Source: Paracoccus sp. JM45 (GTDB taxonomy: Bacteria; Pseudomonadota; Alphaproteobacteria; Rhodobacterales; Rhodobacteraceae). Taken from it: a DNA stretch of 64,000 bases. Position 1 is the first letter of the stretch; every line of letters begins with the position of its first letter. The position numbers and the translations under genes are program-made. This document shows, one piece after another, positions 1-9,360 of the stretch. The stretch is from contig NZ_QQVY01000003.1 in NCBI RefSeq assembly GCF_003590715.1, positions 186,001 to 250,000 on the forward strand, written 5' to 3'. A model generated the notes under the pieces. The model saw only the letters and a list, made by a program, of their open reading frames with translations. It searched no databases and was not told the DNA's origin.

Positions 1-109
1 CACATAGCCCTATGGGGCTATAGCCCAATCCCGACCGCTCGCCTAGATTGCCGATCAGAAATACCGTTTTTAAAGAGTACGGATTAATAAATCCTTATTT
101 GCATTGTAG

Positions 110-137
110 AGGGCATCCGAAAGGGTGCCCTTTTTTT
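110..137 (+). terminator. Rho-independent terminator of an off-window gene
   Basis: A 9-bp stem (AGGGCATCC with GGGTGCCCT, one T-G wobble) closes a GAAA tetraloop and is followed by seven T. No gene is visible between position 1 and this hairpin, so it most likely ends a + strand transcript that starts left of the window. Another short inverted repeat (ATAGCCC at 4-10, GGGCTAT at 15-21) lies in the same leader stretch. Confidence 0.85.
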
Positions 138-224
138 ACGACCGGAGCATTGCGCCTTAGTTGCTTGCGCCCGTCGTCACGTCCGCTAGCTTGCATGTGA
201 ATATCCGGTAATGGGAAGCTATCT

Positions 225-1283
225 ATGAAGCGCGTCAATTTAGGCGGCAGCAATGTCGAGGTCAGCCAGATCTGCCTTGGCACGATGACCTTCGGAAACC
301 AGACCGACGAAGCGCAATCGCATGCCCAGATGGACATGGCAGTTGATGCCGGTATGACCTTTATGGATTGTGCCGAAATGTATCCGGTCAACCCTGTGCG
401 GGCCGAAACCATGGGCGGTTCGGAAAAGGTGATCGGTCGCTGGCTGGCAAAGTCCGGCAATCGCGACAAGGTCCAGATTGCCACCAAGATCACCGGACCT
501 AACCAGAAAATCCGTGCTGGAAAGCCCTATGACGGGGCGACGGTGCGTGAAACCATCGACGCCTCGCTTCAGCGCTTGCAGACGGATTATATCGATCTTT
601 ACCAGCTGCATTGGCCTGTCCGCGGCTCATACGGTTTCAGACAGAACTGGAACTTCGATCCCTCGGGGCAGGATAAGGCCAAAACGCTGGATCATATGGC
701 AGATGTGCTTCATGCCCTGTCTGATGCCGTGCGCGCAGGCAAGCTGCGCAGTGTCGGTCTGTCGAATGAATCCGCTTGGGGTCTGGCGCGCTGGTGCGAT
801 GTGGCTGACCGCACGGATGGGCCACGCATGGCCGCGATCCAGAACGAATATTCACCGCTCTATCGTCTCTATGACACCGATCTGGCCGAAGCTGCCGTGA
901 ACGAGGACGTTACGCTGTTGTCCTATTCCCCGCTGGCGGCGGGTTTGCTGACCGGGAAATACGCCGATGGCGCTGTTCCCGAAGCCAGCCGCGCAGCCGT
1001 TGACAAGGCGACTGGCGGGCAGGGCAATCTGGGTGGCCGAAAAACCAAGCGCGCGATGAAAGCCGCCGCCGCCTATGGCGCTTTGGCGGCAGAACATGGC
1101 TGGGATGTGATCCATATGGTCATTGCCTGGCAGCTGACGCGGCCCTTCAAGGTGGTGCCGATCATCGGGGCGACCTCGACCAGTCAGCTGGCGCATCTGA
1201 TCGCCGGTTTTGACCGCGAATTGCCGGATGAACTGGTGCGCGGGATCGATCGTTTGCATCGGGCCCATGCGTTACCCTATTGA
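225..1283 (+). CDS. Aldo/keto reductase (Tas-like)
   Basis: Predicted cytosolic NADPH-dependent oxidoreductase with a TIM-barrel fold; the physiological substrate cannot be told from sequence. The 352 residues carry the family catalytic tetrad: Asp48 and Tyr53 (in DCAEMYPVNP), Lys88 (in IATKIT) and His129 (in LYQLHW). A region near the C-terminus (VPIIGATSTSQL) fits the phosphate-binding loop for NADPH. The long loop after Tyr53 and the overall length resemble the E. coli Tas subgroup. The ATG at 225 has a GGGAAG ribosome site six bases upstream. It is followed 57 bases later by a J-domain gene on the same strand, which may be cotranscribed. Confidence 0.9.
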   Translation: MKRVNLGGSNVEVSQICLGTMTFGNQTDEAQSHAQMDMAVDAGMTFMDCAEMYPVNPVRAETMGGSEKVIGRWLAKSGNRDKVQIATKITGPNQKIRAGKPYDGATVRETIDASLQRLQTDYIDLYQLHWPVRGSYGFRQNWNFDPSGQDKAKTLDHMADVLHALSDAVRAGKLRSVGLSNESAWGLARWCDVADRTDGPRMAAIQNEYSPLYRLYDTDLAEAAVNEDVTLLSYSPLAAGLLTGKYADGAVPEASRAAVDKATGGQGNLGGRKTKRAMKAAAAYGALAAEHGWDVIHMVIAWQLTRPFKVVPIIGATSTSQLAHLIAGFDRELPDELVRGIDRLHRAHALPY

Positions 1284-1340
1284 TGCAGGCAAACGCGCCT
1301 CTATCTTGTCGATGAGGTAACAGAAGATGAAAGGCCGATC

Positions 1341-2267
1341 ATGGCAGGCGATCCGTATCAAGCACTGGGCGTATCCCGCAGCGCAACCGCTGACGAGATA
1401 AAGAAGGCCTATCGTCGGATTGCCAAAACCGACCATCCGGATCTGAATTCCGATCCGGCGGCCGTGGCGCGGTTTACGGCGGCCTCGGCGGCATATGATC
1501 TGCTGAAAGACCCCGAACAACGGCAACGCTTTGATTCGGGCCAGATCGACGCGCAGGGTCAGGAACGCGCCACCCAACGTCAGTGGCGCCAGCAGCCCGG
1601 TGGCGGCAATCCCTTCGGGGGCGGCTTTGGCGGGCAGGCGCAGGACCCAGATCTGGCAGATGTCTTTGCGGATCTGTTCGGTCAGCGCCAAGGTCAACGG
1701 GCGGGCGGTTTCGGCGGCTTTGGCGGTTTCGCCGGACGCAGCGACCAGCGCGGTCAGGATGTGCGTCTGCCGTTGCGGGTCGACTTTCTGACCGCAGCTA
1801 AAGGCGGGTCACGCCGCATCACGCTGCCATCGGGCGGCACGCTTGAGGTGACAATCCCGAAAGGGGTGCGCGATGGCCAGACCATCCGACTGCGCGGCAA
1901 GGGTGAAGCGGGTATCGGACGTGGCGAAGCGGGCGATGCCTATCTGGATGTCGCCGTGGCCGAGCATCCGCATTTCAAACGCGATGGCGACGATATCCTG
2001 CTGGTTCTGCCGATCAGTCTGGACGAGGCTGTGCTGGGCGGCAAAGTTGCCGCGCCGACGATTGATGGCGCGGTGAACCTGTCGATTCCGAAAGGGGCGA
2101 CCTCGGGCCAGAAATTGCGGCTACGGGGCAGGGGGGTGAATGGTGGCGACCAACACGTCGAGCTGCGTGTAGCTATGCCGTCGAAGATCGACCCCGAGCT
2201 GGAAATTTTTATTGAAAAATGGCGCGATACGCATGGCTATGATCCGCGCAAGGGCATGACCTCTTAA
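1341..2267 (+). CDS. J-domain protein, CbpA-like DnaJ-class co-chaperone
   Basis: Cytosolic Hsp70 co-chaperone that would stimulate DnaK ATPase activity and deliver substrates. The N-terminal J domain (about residues 1-68) has the essential HPD motif at 32-34. A glycine/phenylalanine-rich linker follows (about 90-140), then the two-lobed DnaJ C-terminal substrate domain (about 140-300). The cysteine zinc-finger repeats of true DnaJ are absent, so this is a type II J protein (308 aa). The ATG at 1341 has AAAGG about seven bases upstream. Its stop codon overlaps by 4 bases with the 3' end of the convergent DUF1289 gene. Confidence 0.92.
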   Translation: MAGDPYQALGVSRSATADEIKKAYRRIAKTDHPDLNSDPAAVARFTAASAAYDLLKDPEQRQRFDSGQIDAQGQERATQRQWRQQPGGGNPFGGGFGGQAQDPDLADVFADLFGQRQGQRAGGFGGFGGFAGRSDQRGQDVRLPLRVDFLTAAKGGSRRITLPSGGTLEVTIPKGVRDGQTIRLRGKGEAGIGRGEAGDAYLDVAVAEHPHFKRDGDDILLVLPISLDEAVLGGKVAAPTIDGAVNLSIPKGATSGQKLRLRGRGVNGGDQHVELRVAMPSKIDPELEIFIEKWRDTHGYDPRKGMTS

Positions 2268-2440
2268 CGGAGGGGATCCAGCCGGCGTTCGCGGTCTGGC
2301 AGGCGGTCCATAACCGCCCTGCGCGCTTGTGGCGTCATTATGCCCCATGACGCAATTTCATCCAGCGTGCGAAAGCAGCCGATGCAGATGTCATGGTCGG
2401 CATCGATCTGGCAGATCTGGATGCAGGGGCTGTCGGTCAT
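2264..2440 (-). CDS. DUF1289 family small cysteine-rich protein
   Basis: A 58-residue protein, read directly from the minus strand. It matches the DUF1289 pattern: an N-terminal PCIQIC segment, then DICIGCFRTLDEIASW, giving four cysteines in a Cx3C...Cx2C arrangement suited to binding a metal or Fe-S centre. The function of the family is not established. The gene sits 72 bases downstream of ruvX on the same strand, so it may be the last gene of the ccmI-ruvX transcript. Its last four bases overlap the end of the convergent J-domain gene, leaving no room for a terminator between them. Confidence 0.85.
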   Translation of the reverse strand: MTDSPCIQICQIDADHDICIGCFRTLDEIASWGIMTPQARRAVMDRLPDRERRLDPLR

Positions 2441-2512
2441 TCTGGCCTCGGGTGGGTTTGCAAACGGGGGGACGGGACGGGCAAAGCCCGTCCCGGTCGC
2501 TGCCGCTGGGCG

Positions 2513-2983
2513 TTAGCGGGCGATATACCGCAGGCGGTCCAGCGCACCTTGCAGGATATATCCGGCGGCGACCTGATCGATCACCTCGGCGCGGCGTTTG
2601 CGGGATGTGTCCCCCTCGAGCAGGGCGCGTTCGGCGGCGACGGTGGAAAGGCGTTCGTCCCAATAGCCGATCGGCAGATCCGTCAGGCGCGACAGATTGC
2701 GGGCGAAAGCGCGTGTGGATTGGGCGCGGGGGCCTTCGCTGCCGTCCATATTGCGGGGCAGGCCAAGGATCAGGCCGGTCAGGCCGCGATCCTTGGCGAT
2801 GACCAGCAACGCCTCGGCATCAAGGGTGAATTTCTGTCGTCTGATCACCGTGATCGGTGATGCGACCTGACGCATGCTGTCACTGACAGCGACACCGATG
2901 GTTTTGGTGCCAAGGTCCAGCCCGGCCAGCGCCCCCATTGCAGGCAGGATGGTTGCCATTTCGGCGATATCTTCGAAAATCAT
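2513..2983 (-). CDS. ruvX: Putative pre-16S rRNA nuclease / Holliday junction resolvase-like YqgF
   Basis: RNase H-fold nuclease of the YqgF/RuvX family, implicated in maturing the 5' end of 16S rRNA. The 156 residues show the family's acidic sites: Asp23 in [10 protein letters not shown], the [11 protein letters not shown] loop (about 75-84), Asp109-Glu110 in GYWDERLST, and Asp136 in [12 protein letters not shown] place the start at the ATG at 2983 because it overlaps the ccmI stop as ATGA, the usual coupling signal here; a longer in-frame extension would run far into ccmI. Confidence 0.92.
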   Translation of the reverse strand: MIFEDIAEMATILPAMGALAGLDLGTKTIGVAVSDSMRQVASPITVIRRQKFTLDAEALLVIAKDRGLTGLILGLPRNMDGSEGPRAQSTRAFARNLSRLTDLPIGYWDERLSTVAAERALLEGDTSRKRRAEVIDQVAAGYILQGALDRLRYIAR

Positions 2984-4215
2984 TCGGTCATTCCTGCGGT
3001 TCTTGCGGCCTCTTCGATCGTGTCGAGGGCCTGCGGGCTGTCGGCAAAGCGGCTGCGCGCTTCGGAAAGGATTTCGGCGGCCTGATCGCTGCGGTCCAGC
3101 ACCGCCAGCGATCCGATCAGGCGGGCCCATTCCTGCGGTGTGCCGCCTTCGGTCGCAAGGCGTTGTTGCAGCCCGTCGACCATATTCGCAACCATATCCT
3201 GACGTTCGCTTTCAGTCAGATCGCCTGCGGCTGTCACCGCATCGGCGTCGGGCCCGGGCAGGACAGCGGGGGCGGGTGGAACGTAATCGGCATGTCCTGC
3301 AAGCCATGCCAATTCCCCGATCGCGTTGCGGATGGTGGGTTGCCAGGGGGCATCGTCGGGCCCTTGTTCCAGCAGCTGCTGCCAGATGGGAAAGGCGCGG
3401 TCGGGGCGGCCATTCTGGATCAGCAGCACCCCTTGCAGATAGCGTGCCTGCGGTTGGTCGGGGTTCAGCTTCAGGGCGCGGACCAGCACTGCCTCGGCCT
3501 GCGGGGTGATGATGCCACCTGCGGCATTGATCATCAGCGTCGCCAGTTGCATCAGCTGGACGTCATCGGCCTGATCGCCCAGCGCCTGCACCAGATGGTC
3601 CTGTGCGGCCAATGCGGCTGACAGATTGCCAAGGCGCATTTCGTTGCTGGCCAACAGGTCAAGGCCGGTCGGATCATCGGGGTTTTGTGCCACCGCATCG
3701 CGCAACTGGTCGATCATGCCCAGAAACTCGGTATCGACCTGCGACAGGTCGGGGGCGGGCAAGGCAGGTGCAAGGGCGGCGGCCTGCGTCTGGTCGGGGC
3801 GGTTGTGATAGGCGGTATCCGCAGCGGCAATACGTTCGCCCATCGGCATGTCGCGGGCACCCACAACCCCTTCGCGCAGATAGAGCGCGACCGTGCCCGC
3901 CATGGCAACCGCAACGATCACGGCTGCCCAAAGAATGCCGCCCGATGATTTTGCGGGTCCGGCCTGTGACAGCCGCTTGTCGGCATCCAGCACCTTGCGG
4001 CCGATTTCGGCGCGCAGGCGCTGTGCGTCCTCGGGCTGGATGACGCCGCGGTCCAGATCGCGGTCCACCTCGGACAGCTGGTCGCGATAGACTTGCAGGT
4101 CATAGGCTGCGGCGGGTTGCGCCGCGGCATCCGACCGCCCCCGCCAGATGGGCGCAAGAATGGTAAAGGCGACAATTGCGGTCAGGCCCGCAGCCAAAAT
4201 CCAGAACATCGGCAT
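2980..4215 (-). CDS. ccmI: c-type cytochrome biogenesis protein CcmI (CycH)
   Basis: Membrane component of the system I cytochrome c maturation machinery that holds apocytochrome for haem ligation by CcmF/CcmH. The 411 residues have two membrane segments (about 3-24 and 92-113) flanking a charged loop ([19 protein letters not shown]) typical of the CcmI N-terminus. A periplasmic helical TPR-like region follows to the C-terminus. No other ccm gene is present in the window, so ccmI is detached from ccmF/G/H here. It heads a minus-strand unit with ruvX (4-base overlap). The divergent spacer to soxB (4216-4398) presumably holds promoters for both directions; I cannot assign convincing boxes. Confidence 0.9.
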   Translation of the reverse strand: MPMFWILAAGLTAIVAFTILAPIWRGRSDAAAQPAAAYDLQVYRDQLSEVDRDLDRGVIQPEDAQRLRAEIGRKVLDADKRLSQAGPAKSSGGILWAAVIVAVAMAGTVALYLREGVVGARDMPMGERIAAADTAYHNRPDQTQAAALAPALPAPDLSQVDTEFLGMIDQLRDAVAQNPDDPTGLDLLASNEMRLGNLSAALAAQDHLVQALGDQADDVQLMQLATLMINAAGGIITPQAEAVLVRALKLNPDQPQARYLQGVLLIQNGRPDRAFPIWQQLLEQGPDDAPWQPTIRNAIGELAWLAGHADYVPPAPAVLPGPDADAVTAAGDLTESERQDMVANMVDGLQQRLATEGGTPQEWARLIGSLAVLDRSDQAAEILSEARSRFADSPQALDTIEEAARTAGMTE

Positions 4216-4398
4216 CCTCCGTTGGGCTTCTTCCCTAGCGGTGTTCGGACAGAATCAAAAGCGTTGCCAGTGGTGCAGACACGCGGATGTGCCCGCCAGA
4301 TCGTCGCATGTCGCATTTTGACGTGATCTGCCGCATGCCGCCTTGGCGCGCGATCCCTTCGCGGCCATGCTGCGGGTGATTCACCTGTGGAAGCAATT

Positions 4399-5664
4399 AT
4401 GTCCGACGCACCCAAATCCGGCCGCTATTCCGTCTTTGCCATCGCGAAGCAGGCGCTGCGCCAGCATTCGGGCTGGAACCGTGCATGGGCCAGCCCCGCG
4501 CCCCGTGACAGGTATCAGGTGGTGATTGTCGGCGCAGGCGGGCACGGGCTGGCAACCGCCTATTATCTGGGCAAGAATTTCGGCATCACCGATGTCGCGA
4601 TCATCGAAAAGGGCTGGTTGGGTGGCGGAAATACCGGTCGCAATACGACCATCATCCGGTCGAATTATCTGCAGGATCCTTCGGCGGCGATTTATGATAA
4701 GGCATTGAAGCTGTATGAAGGACTGTCGCAAGACCTGAACTATAACGTCATGTTCAGCCCGCGCGGTCTGATCATGCTGGCCCAGACCGAACATGAGGTT
4801 CGCGGCTATAAGCGCACCGTCTATGCCAACAATCTGCAAGGGGTCAGCACCGAATGGCTGGACCCGCAGCGGGTCAAGGATCTGGTTCCGATCATCAACC
4901 TTGATGGCCCGCGCTATCCCGTGCTGGGCGGGCTGTATCAGGCCCGTGGCGGCACGGCGCGCCATGACGCGGTCGCATGGGGCTATGCCCGCGCCTGTTC
5001 CGACATGGGCATGCACATCATCCAGAACTGCGAGGTGACGGGCGTCGAAACCGACGGCGGACAGGTTCGGGCCGTCAACACCTCGAAGGGGCGTATCGGC
5101 TGTGACAAGCTGGCGATGGTCGTGGCAGGTCATTCCAGCCAATTGGCGGAAATGGCGGGTTTCAGGCTGCCGATCGAAAGCGTTGCCTTGCAGGCGCTAG
5201 TCAGTGAACCGGTCAAGCCCTGTATGGATGTCGTTCTGATGGCCAATACCGTGCATGGTTATCTGTCCCAATCGGACAAAGGTGAAATGGTCATCGGGGG
5301 CGGCACCGACGGTTTCAACAATTTCACCCAACGCGGGTCATGGCAGCATATCGAGGAAACCGTCCGCGCCCTGATCGAGACATTTCCGATGCTGTCCCGT
5401 CTGAAGATGCTGCGCCAATGGGGTGGTATTGTCGATATGACGGGTGACCGGTCGCCCATCCTCTCCACCACCCCTGTCGGCGGTATTTTCGTCAATTGTG
5501 GCTGGGGCACCGGCGGGTTCAAGGCGATTCCCGGGTCCGGTTGGGCAATGGCTGAATTGGTCTCCAAAGGCACCCCCGGTCCGCTGGCCGCCGATTTCGG
5601 TCTGAACCGCTTTCGCGAGGGGCGATTTATCGACGAATCCGTCGCCGCTGGCGTGGCACATTAG
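4399..5664 (+). CDS. soxB: Sarcosine oxidase subunit beta
   Basis: FAD/FMN-binding catalytic subunit of heterotetrameric sarcosine oxidase, which oxidatively demethylates sarcosine to glycine, making H2O2 and passing the one-carbon unit to tetrahydrofolate. A dinucleotide-binding motif (VVIVGAGGHGLATAYYLG) lies near residues 35-55, and the GGGNTGRNTT segment is characteristic of the family. His189 in ARHDAVAW aligns with the histidine that covalently binds FMN in the Corynebacterium enzyme. I choose the ATG at 4399, preceded by GGAAG at good spacing, over the upstream GTG at 4387 that lies on that site; this gives 421 aa. A short palindrome GGTGATTCACC lies just upstream (4375-4385). Confidence 0.95.
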   Translation: MSDAPKSGRYSVFAIAKQALRQHSGWNRAWASPAPRDRYQVVIVGAGGHGLATAYYLGKNFGITDVAIIEKGWLGGGNTGRNTTIIRSNYLQDPSAAIYDKALKLYEGLSQDLNYNVMFSPRGLIMLAQTEHEVRGYKRTVYANNLQGVSTEWLDPQRVKDLVPIINLDGPRYPVLGGLYQARGGTARHDAVAWGYARACSDMGMHIIQNCEVTGVETDGGQVRAVNTSKGRIGCDKLAMVVAGHSSQLAEMAGFRLPIESVALQALVSEPVKPCMDVVLMANTVHGYLSQSDKGEMVIGGGTDGFNNFTQRGSWQHIEETVRALIETFPMLSRLKMLRQWGGIVDMTGDRSPILSTTPVGGIFVNCGWGTGGFKAIPGSGWAMAELVSKGTPGPLAADFGLNRFREGRFIDESVAAGVAH

Positions 5665-5719
5665 ACATGATTGCGCCGATGCGGGGTGTTTGCGGAACCT
5701 ATATGGTGGTCAACAGCTT

Positions 5720-5742
5720 GGTCACAGGTAACAGATGTGACC
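5720..5742. promoter_or_regulatory. Inverted repeat GGTCACA-N9-TGTGACC before the small membrane gene
   Basis: A perfect 7-bp inverted repeat with a 9-base spacer ends directly against the ribosome site (GAAGGGGAAAG) of the 67-residue membrane protein gene. It could be a repressor operator or an RNA hairpin controlling translation. The half-sites face the opposite way to a CRP/FNR-type box. Functional role is inferred from position only. Confidence 0.4.
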
Positions 5743-5755
5743 GAAGGGGAAAGCC

Positions 5756-5959
5756 ATGGCTGACCGCAACAATAACGCACTTTATTTCATCGTCGGCGGC
5801 ATTGTCGTCGTTGTCGCCTTCCTGTTCTTCTTCATGGCGGGCGGAGAGGTTGCCGATCCGGCACCTGCCGATGCGGGGGGCGATACCAACATCAGCGTCG
5901 ATGCCGCACCAGAAGCGGACGTGCCTGCGGAAACAGCACCTGCGGAGCCTGCAAACTAG
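5756..5959 (+). CDS. Small single-pass membrane protein of unknown function
   Basis: A 67-residue protein with a short polar N-terminus (MADRNNN), one strongly hydrophobic helix (about residues 8-28, VGGIVVVVAFLFFFMAGG core), and an acidic Ala/Pro/Glu-rich tail of about 38 residues. The arrangement suggests an inner-membrane anchor with a disordered tail. I do not recognise a named family. The start has a strong ribosome site. It lies between soxB and soxDAG of sarcosine oxidase, between an inverted repeat and a terminator-like hairpin, so it may share regulation with soxB; no role in sarcosine metabolism is shown by its sequence. Confidence 0.75.
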   Translation: MADRNNNALYFIVGGIVVVVAFLFFFMAGGEVADPAPADAGGDTNISVDAAPEADVPAETAPAEPAN

Positions 5960-6033
5960 GCTAACTGACTGCACTCCGGTTCGGGGGTATGACGCCTCCG
6001 GACCCGTATTTCCTGACATCGCCACCACCTGTG

Positions 6034-6062
6034 CCGCACGGTCCTGCCGCTGCGGTATTTTT
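6034..6062 (+). terminator. Terminator-like hairpin between small membrane gene and soxD
   Basis: CCGCA-CGG pairs with CCG-C-TGCGG (8 bp with one bulged C) around a TCCTG loop, followed by TATTTTT. This has the form of a moderate intrinsic terminator lying 35 bases before the soxD start. It would reduce or stop read-through from soxB into soxDAG, implying attenuation or a second promoter. Confidence 0.6.
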
Positions 6063-6097
6063 GCATATCCAATCACGGCCTTCGCAAGGATTACCCG

Positions 6098-6430
6098 ATG
6101 CTGACGCTGACCTGCCCCTATTGCGGCATCACTGCCGAGGAAACCGAATTGCATCCCGGAGGAGAGGCGCATCTGACCCGCGTTGGTCCGACCGGCACCG
6201 ATGAGGAATTCGAGGCCTATATGTTCGCCCGCAAAAACCCCAAGGGCGTCAACTTCGAACGCTGGCGTCATGCCTATGGCTGCGGCAAGTGGTTTCTGGC
6301 GGCCCGTTGTACGGCGACGTTGCAGGTGTTTGGTACTTACAAGTCGCAGAACGCCCATCCGCCTGCTGACATCGTTGCGGCGATCCGCAAGTCCCGCCCC
6401 GATTGGAACCCTGACTGGACGGCCGAATAA
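6098..6430 (+). CDS. soxD: Sarcosine oxidase subunit delta
   Basis: Zinc-binding structural subunit of heterotetrameric sarcosine oxidase (110 aa). The four ligand positions are visible: Cys6 and Cys9 in LTCPYCG, then His58 and Cys62 in RHAYGCGKWF, matching the known delta-subunit zinc site. The start has AAGGA seven bases upstream. The stop overlaps the soxA start by one base (TAATG), so the two are translationally coupled. Confidence 0.95.
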   Translation: MLTLTCPYCGITAEETELHPGGEAHLTRVGPTGTDEEFEAYMFARKNPKGVNFERWRHAYGCGKWFLAARCTATLQVFGTYKSQNAHPPADIVAAIRKSRPDWNPDWTAE

Positions 6431-9360
6431 TGACCCATATGCCCCCCTTCCGCCTGCCTGCCGGTGGCCGTCTGATCGACCGTGCGCTTCAGGTCCCTTT
6501 CCGCTTTGACGGGCGTCACTTGCGTGGCCTGACGGGGGATACGCTTGCCTCGGCGCTTTTGGCCAATGGCCAGATGCTGATGGGCCGGTCGTTCAAATAT
6601 CACCGCCCGCGCGGCCCATTGGCGTCGGGTGCCGAAGAACCCAACGCCCTGTTCGGTCTGGGCCAAGGTGGCCGGTTCGAGCCGAACCAGCGTGCCACAA
6701 CCACCGCGCTGACCAACGGGATGATCCTGCGCAGCCAGAACTGCTGGCCCAGCCTTGAAGCCGATATCGGGTCGGTGAACAACTGGCTGTCGCCGTTCCT
6801 GCCGGCGGGCTTTTATTACAAGACCTTCATCCATCCGCGCCCTTTCTGGAAACATGTGTTTGAACCCGTCATCCGCCACAGCGCGGGTCTGGGCCGTGCG
6901 CCGACCGACCCCGATCCCGACCGCTATGAACAGGCCTATAGCTTTGCCGATACGGTCGTCGTTGGTGGCGGTATCGCGGGTCTGACAGCGGCGCGCGATG
7001 CGGCTGATGCGGGCGGACAGGTGCTGGTGCTGGAACAGACCGCGCATTGGGGCGGACGGACGCCCAACGACCATGATGGCGGTCAGATGGCGATTGACGC
7101 CCTGCTGGCCGATCTGCGTGCCCGCGACAATGTTACCATGCGCCGCAACACTATGGCGACGGGGCTTTACGACCACGGCTATCTGATCGCGCGTGAGGCT
7201 TTGGCCGATCACGATCCGAACCAGGGCATCCCGCGTCAACGCCTGTGGCGTATCCGGACGGGGCAGGTCATCACCGCCACCGGCGCGTTGGAGCGTCCGT
7301 TATCCTTTGCCTGCAACGATGTACCGGGGGTGATGCTTGCATCATCCGTACGCGATTTTATCGCTGATTTCGGCGTCGCGCCGGGGCAACGGATTGTGGT
7401 TGTCACGAATAATGACGACGCCTATCGCACTGCGCTGACCGCTGTTGCGGCAGGGCTGGATGTGCCCGCAATTATCGACGCACGCCCGCAGGCCATTGGC
7501 GATCTGCCTGATGCGGCGCGTCGTGCGGGGATTACCGTCCTGACCGGCAGCGGCATCGCCAAGGTCAAGGGCAGCCGCAATGTCGAAGGAGTGGTCATCT
7601 GTGACCAGTCCGGTGACGGTACGCCGACCCAGACGATCGAGTGTGATGTGGTTGCCATGTCGGGCGGCTGGTCGCCGGTTGTGCATTTGTACAGCCATTG
7701 CGGTGGCAAGCTGGTCTGGGACGACGCGCAGGCGATGTTCCGCCCCGATCCCGACCGCCCGCCCTTGGGCGCGGATGGCACCGGCAATGTCACGGTCGTG
7801 GGGGCCGCCAATGGCGATCTGCGCTGTGCCACGGGTCTGGAGCAGACCGAAGGCGCGACCCAGCCTGTCTGGGTCATGCCCGCCAATGCCCCGTACAAGC
7901 TGCGGGCCAAAATGTGGCTGGATTTCCAGAACGACGTGAAGGTCACCGATGTCGAACTGGCCGCGCGCGAAGGTTATGCCTCGGTCGAACATACCAAGCG
8001 CTATACCACGCTTGGCATGGCCACCGATCAGGGCAAGCTGTCGAACATCAACGGGTTGGCCGTGCTGTCCAATGCGCTGAACCAGCCCATTCAGGCGACG
8101 GGCACGACGACCTTCCGCCCGCCCTATACGCCGCTGACCCTTGCTACCATCGCAGCCGAGGCCAAGGGCGACGCATTCCAGCCGCTGCGCAAGACGCCGA
8201 TGCACGACTGGCACGAAAACCACGGCGTGTCCTGGGAACCGGTCGGGCATTGGCGCCGGGCCTATTGCTATCCCCGCGGGGCCGAGGATCGCCATGCAGC
8301 GGTCAACCGTGAAATCATGGCGGTGCGCAATGCGGTGGGGACGCTGGATGCCTCGACCCTTGGTAAGATCATCGTCAAGGGGCCGGATGCGGGCCGTTTC
8401 ATGGACATGCTGTACACCAACATGATGTCCACGTTGCCGGTCGGCAAATGCCGGTACGGGCTGATGTGCAGCGAAAACGGCTTTCTAATGGATGACGGCG
8501 TAGTGGCGCGCCTGTCTGATGACACATGGCTGTGCCACACCACCACCGGCGGCGCGGACCATATCCACGGCCATATGGAGGATTGGCTGCAATGCGAATG
8601 GTGGGACTGGCAGGTCTATACCGCCAATGTCACCGAACAATATGCGCAGATCGCCGTCGCCGGTCCCAAGGCGCGCGAATTGCTGGACCGCATGTCGGGC
8701 AGCATCGACCTGTCACAGGACGCATTGCCGTTCATGACTTGGGCGCAGGGCGATATTACGGGCATTCCGGCGCGTGTCTTCCGCATCAGCTTTTCGGGCG
8801 AGCTTAGCTATGAGATCGCCGTCCCTGCCAACCGGGGGCTGGAACTGTGGGAACAGCTGCACCATGCGGGCCATGACCTGAACATCACCCCCTATGGCAC
8901 CGAGGCGATGCATATCATGCGCGCCGAAAAGGGCTTTATCATGATCGGGGATGAAACCGACGGCACGATCATCCCGCAGGATCTTGGTCTGGATTGGGCG
9001 ATTTCCAAGAAAAAGACCGATTACATCGGCAAGCGCGCCCAAAGCCGCAGCCATATGACGGATGGCAACCGCTGGAAACTGGTGGGGCTGGAAAGCCTGA
9101 ATGGCGATGTCATTCCCGACGGGGCCTATGCGGTGGATCAGGGCCTCAACCCCAACGGCCAGCGTCGCGTGCAGGGGCGCGTCACCTCCAGCTATCATTC
9201 GCCGACGCTGGACAGACCGATTGCGATGGGGTTGGTCAAACACGGCCCCGGCCGCATGGGTCAGGTGTTGGATTTCCCCATGCCCTCGGGCGAGGTGATG
9301 CAGGCGCGGATCGTCGATCCGGTGTTCTTTGACAAAGAAGGAGGCCGTTTGAATGGCTAA
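6430..9360 (+). CDS. soxA: Sarcosine oxidase subunit alpha
   Basis: Large subunit (976 aa) binding NAD+ and tetrahydrofolate; it receives the imine from the beta subunit and forms 5,10-methylene-THF. The N-terminus has the ferredoxin-like fold region of the family (GRSFKYHRPRG around residue 60). A Rossmann motif (VVVGGGIAGLTAARDA) sits near residues 175-190. The C-terminal part from about residue 590 is a GcvT/aminomethyltransferase domain. The gene starts on the soxD stop (TAATG) and its end overlaps the soxG start by 8 bases, so D, A and G form one tight translational unit. Confidence 0.96.
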   Translation: MTHMPPFRLPAGGRLIDRALQVPFRFDGRHLRGLTGDTLASALLANGQMLMGRSFKYHRPRGPLASGAEEPNALFGLGQGGRFEPNQRATTTALTNGMILRSQNCWPSLEADIGSVNNWLSPFLPAGFYYKTFIHPRPFWKHVFEPVIRHSAGLGRAPTDPDPDRYEQAYSFADTVVVGGGIAGLTAARDAADAGGQVLVLEQTAHWGGRTPNDHDGGQMAIDALLADLRARDNVTMRRNTMATGLYDHGYLIAREALADHDPNQGIPRQRLWRIRTGQVITATGALERPLSFACNDVPGVMLASSVRDFIADFGVAPGQRIVVVTNNDDAYRTALTAVAAGLDVPAIIDARPQAIGDLPDAARRAGITVLTGSGIAKVKGSRNVEGVVICDQSGDGTPTQTIECDVVAMSGGWSPVVHLYSHCGGKLVWDDAQAMFRPDPDRPPLGADGTGNVTVVGAANGDLRCATGLEQTEGATQPVWVMPANAPYKLRAKMWLDFQNDVKVTDVELAAREGYASVEHTKRYTTLGMATDQGKLSNINGLAVLSNALNQPIQATGTTTFRPPYTPLTLATIAAEAKGDAFQPLRKTPMHDWHENHGVSWEPVGHWRRAYCYPRGAEDRHAAVNREIMAVRNAVGTLDASTLGKIIVKGPDAGRFMDMLYTNMMSTLPVGKCRYGLMCSENGFLMDDGVVARLSDDTWLCHTTTGGADHIHGHMEDWLQCEWWDWQVYTANVTEQYAQIAVAGPKARELLDRMSGSIDLSQDALPFMTWAQGDITGIPARVFRISFSGELSYEIAVPANRGLELWEQLHHAGHDLNITPYGTEAMHIMRAEKGFIMIGDETDGTIIPQDLGLDWAISKKKTDYIGKRAQSRSHMTDGNRWKLVGLESLNGDVIPDGAYAVDQGLNPNGQRRVQGRVTSSYHSPTLDRPIAMGLVKHGPGRMGQVLDFPMPSGEVMQARIVDPVFFDKEGGRLNG

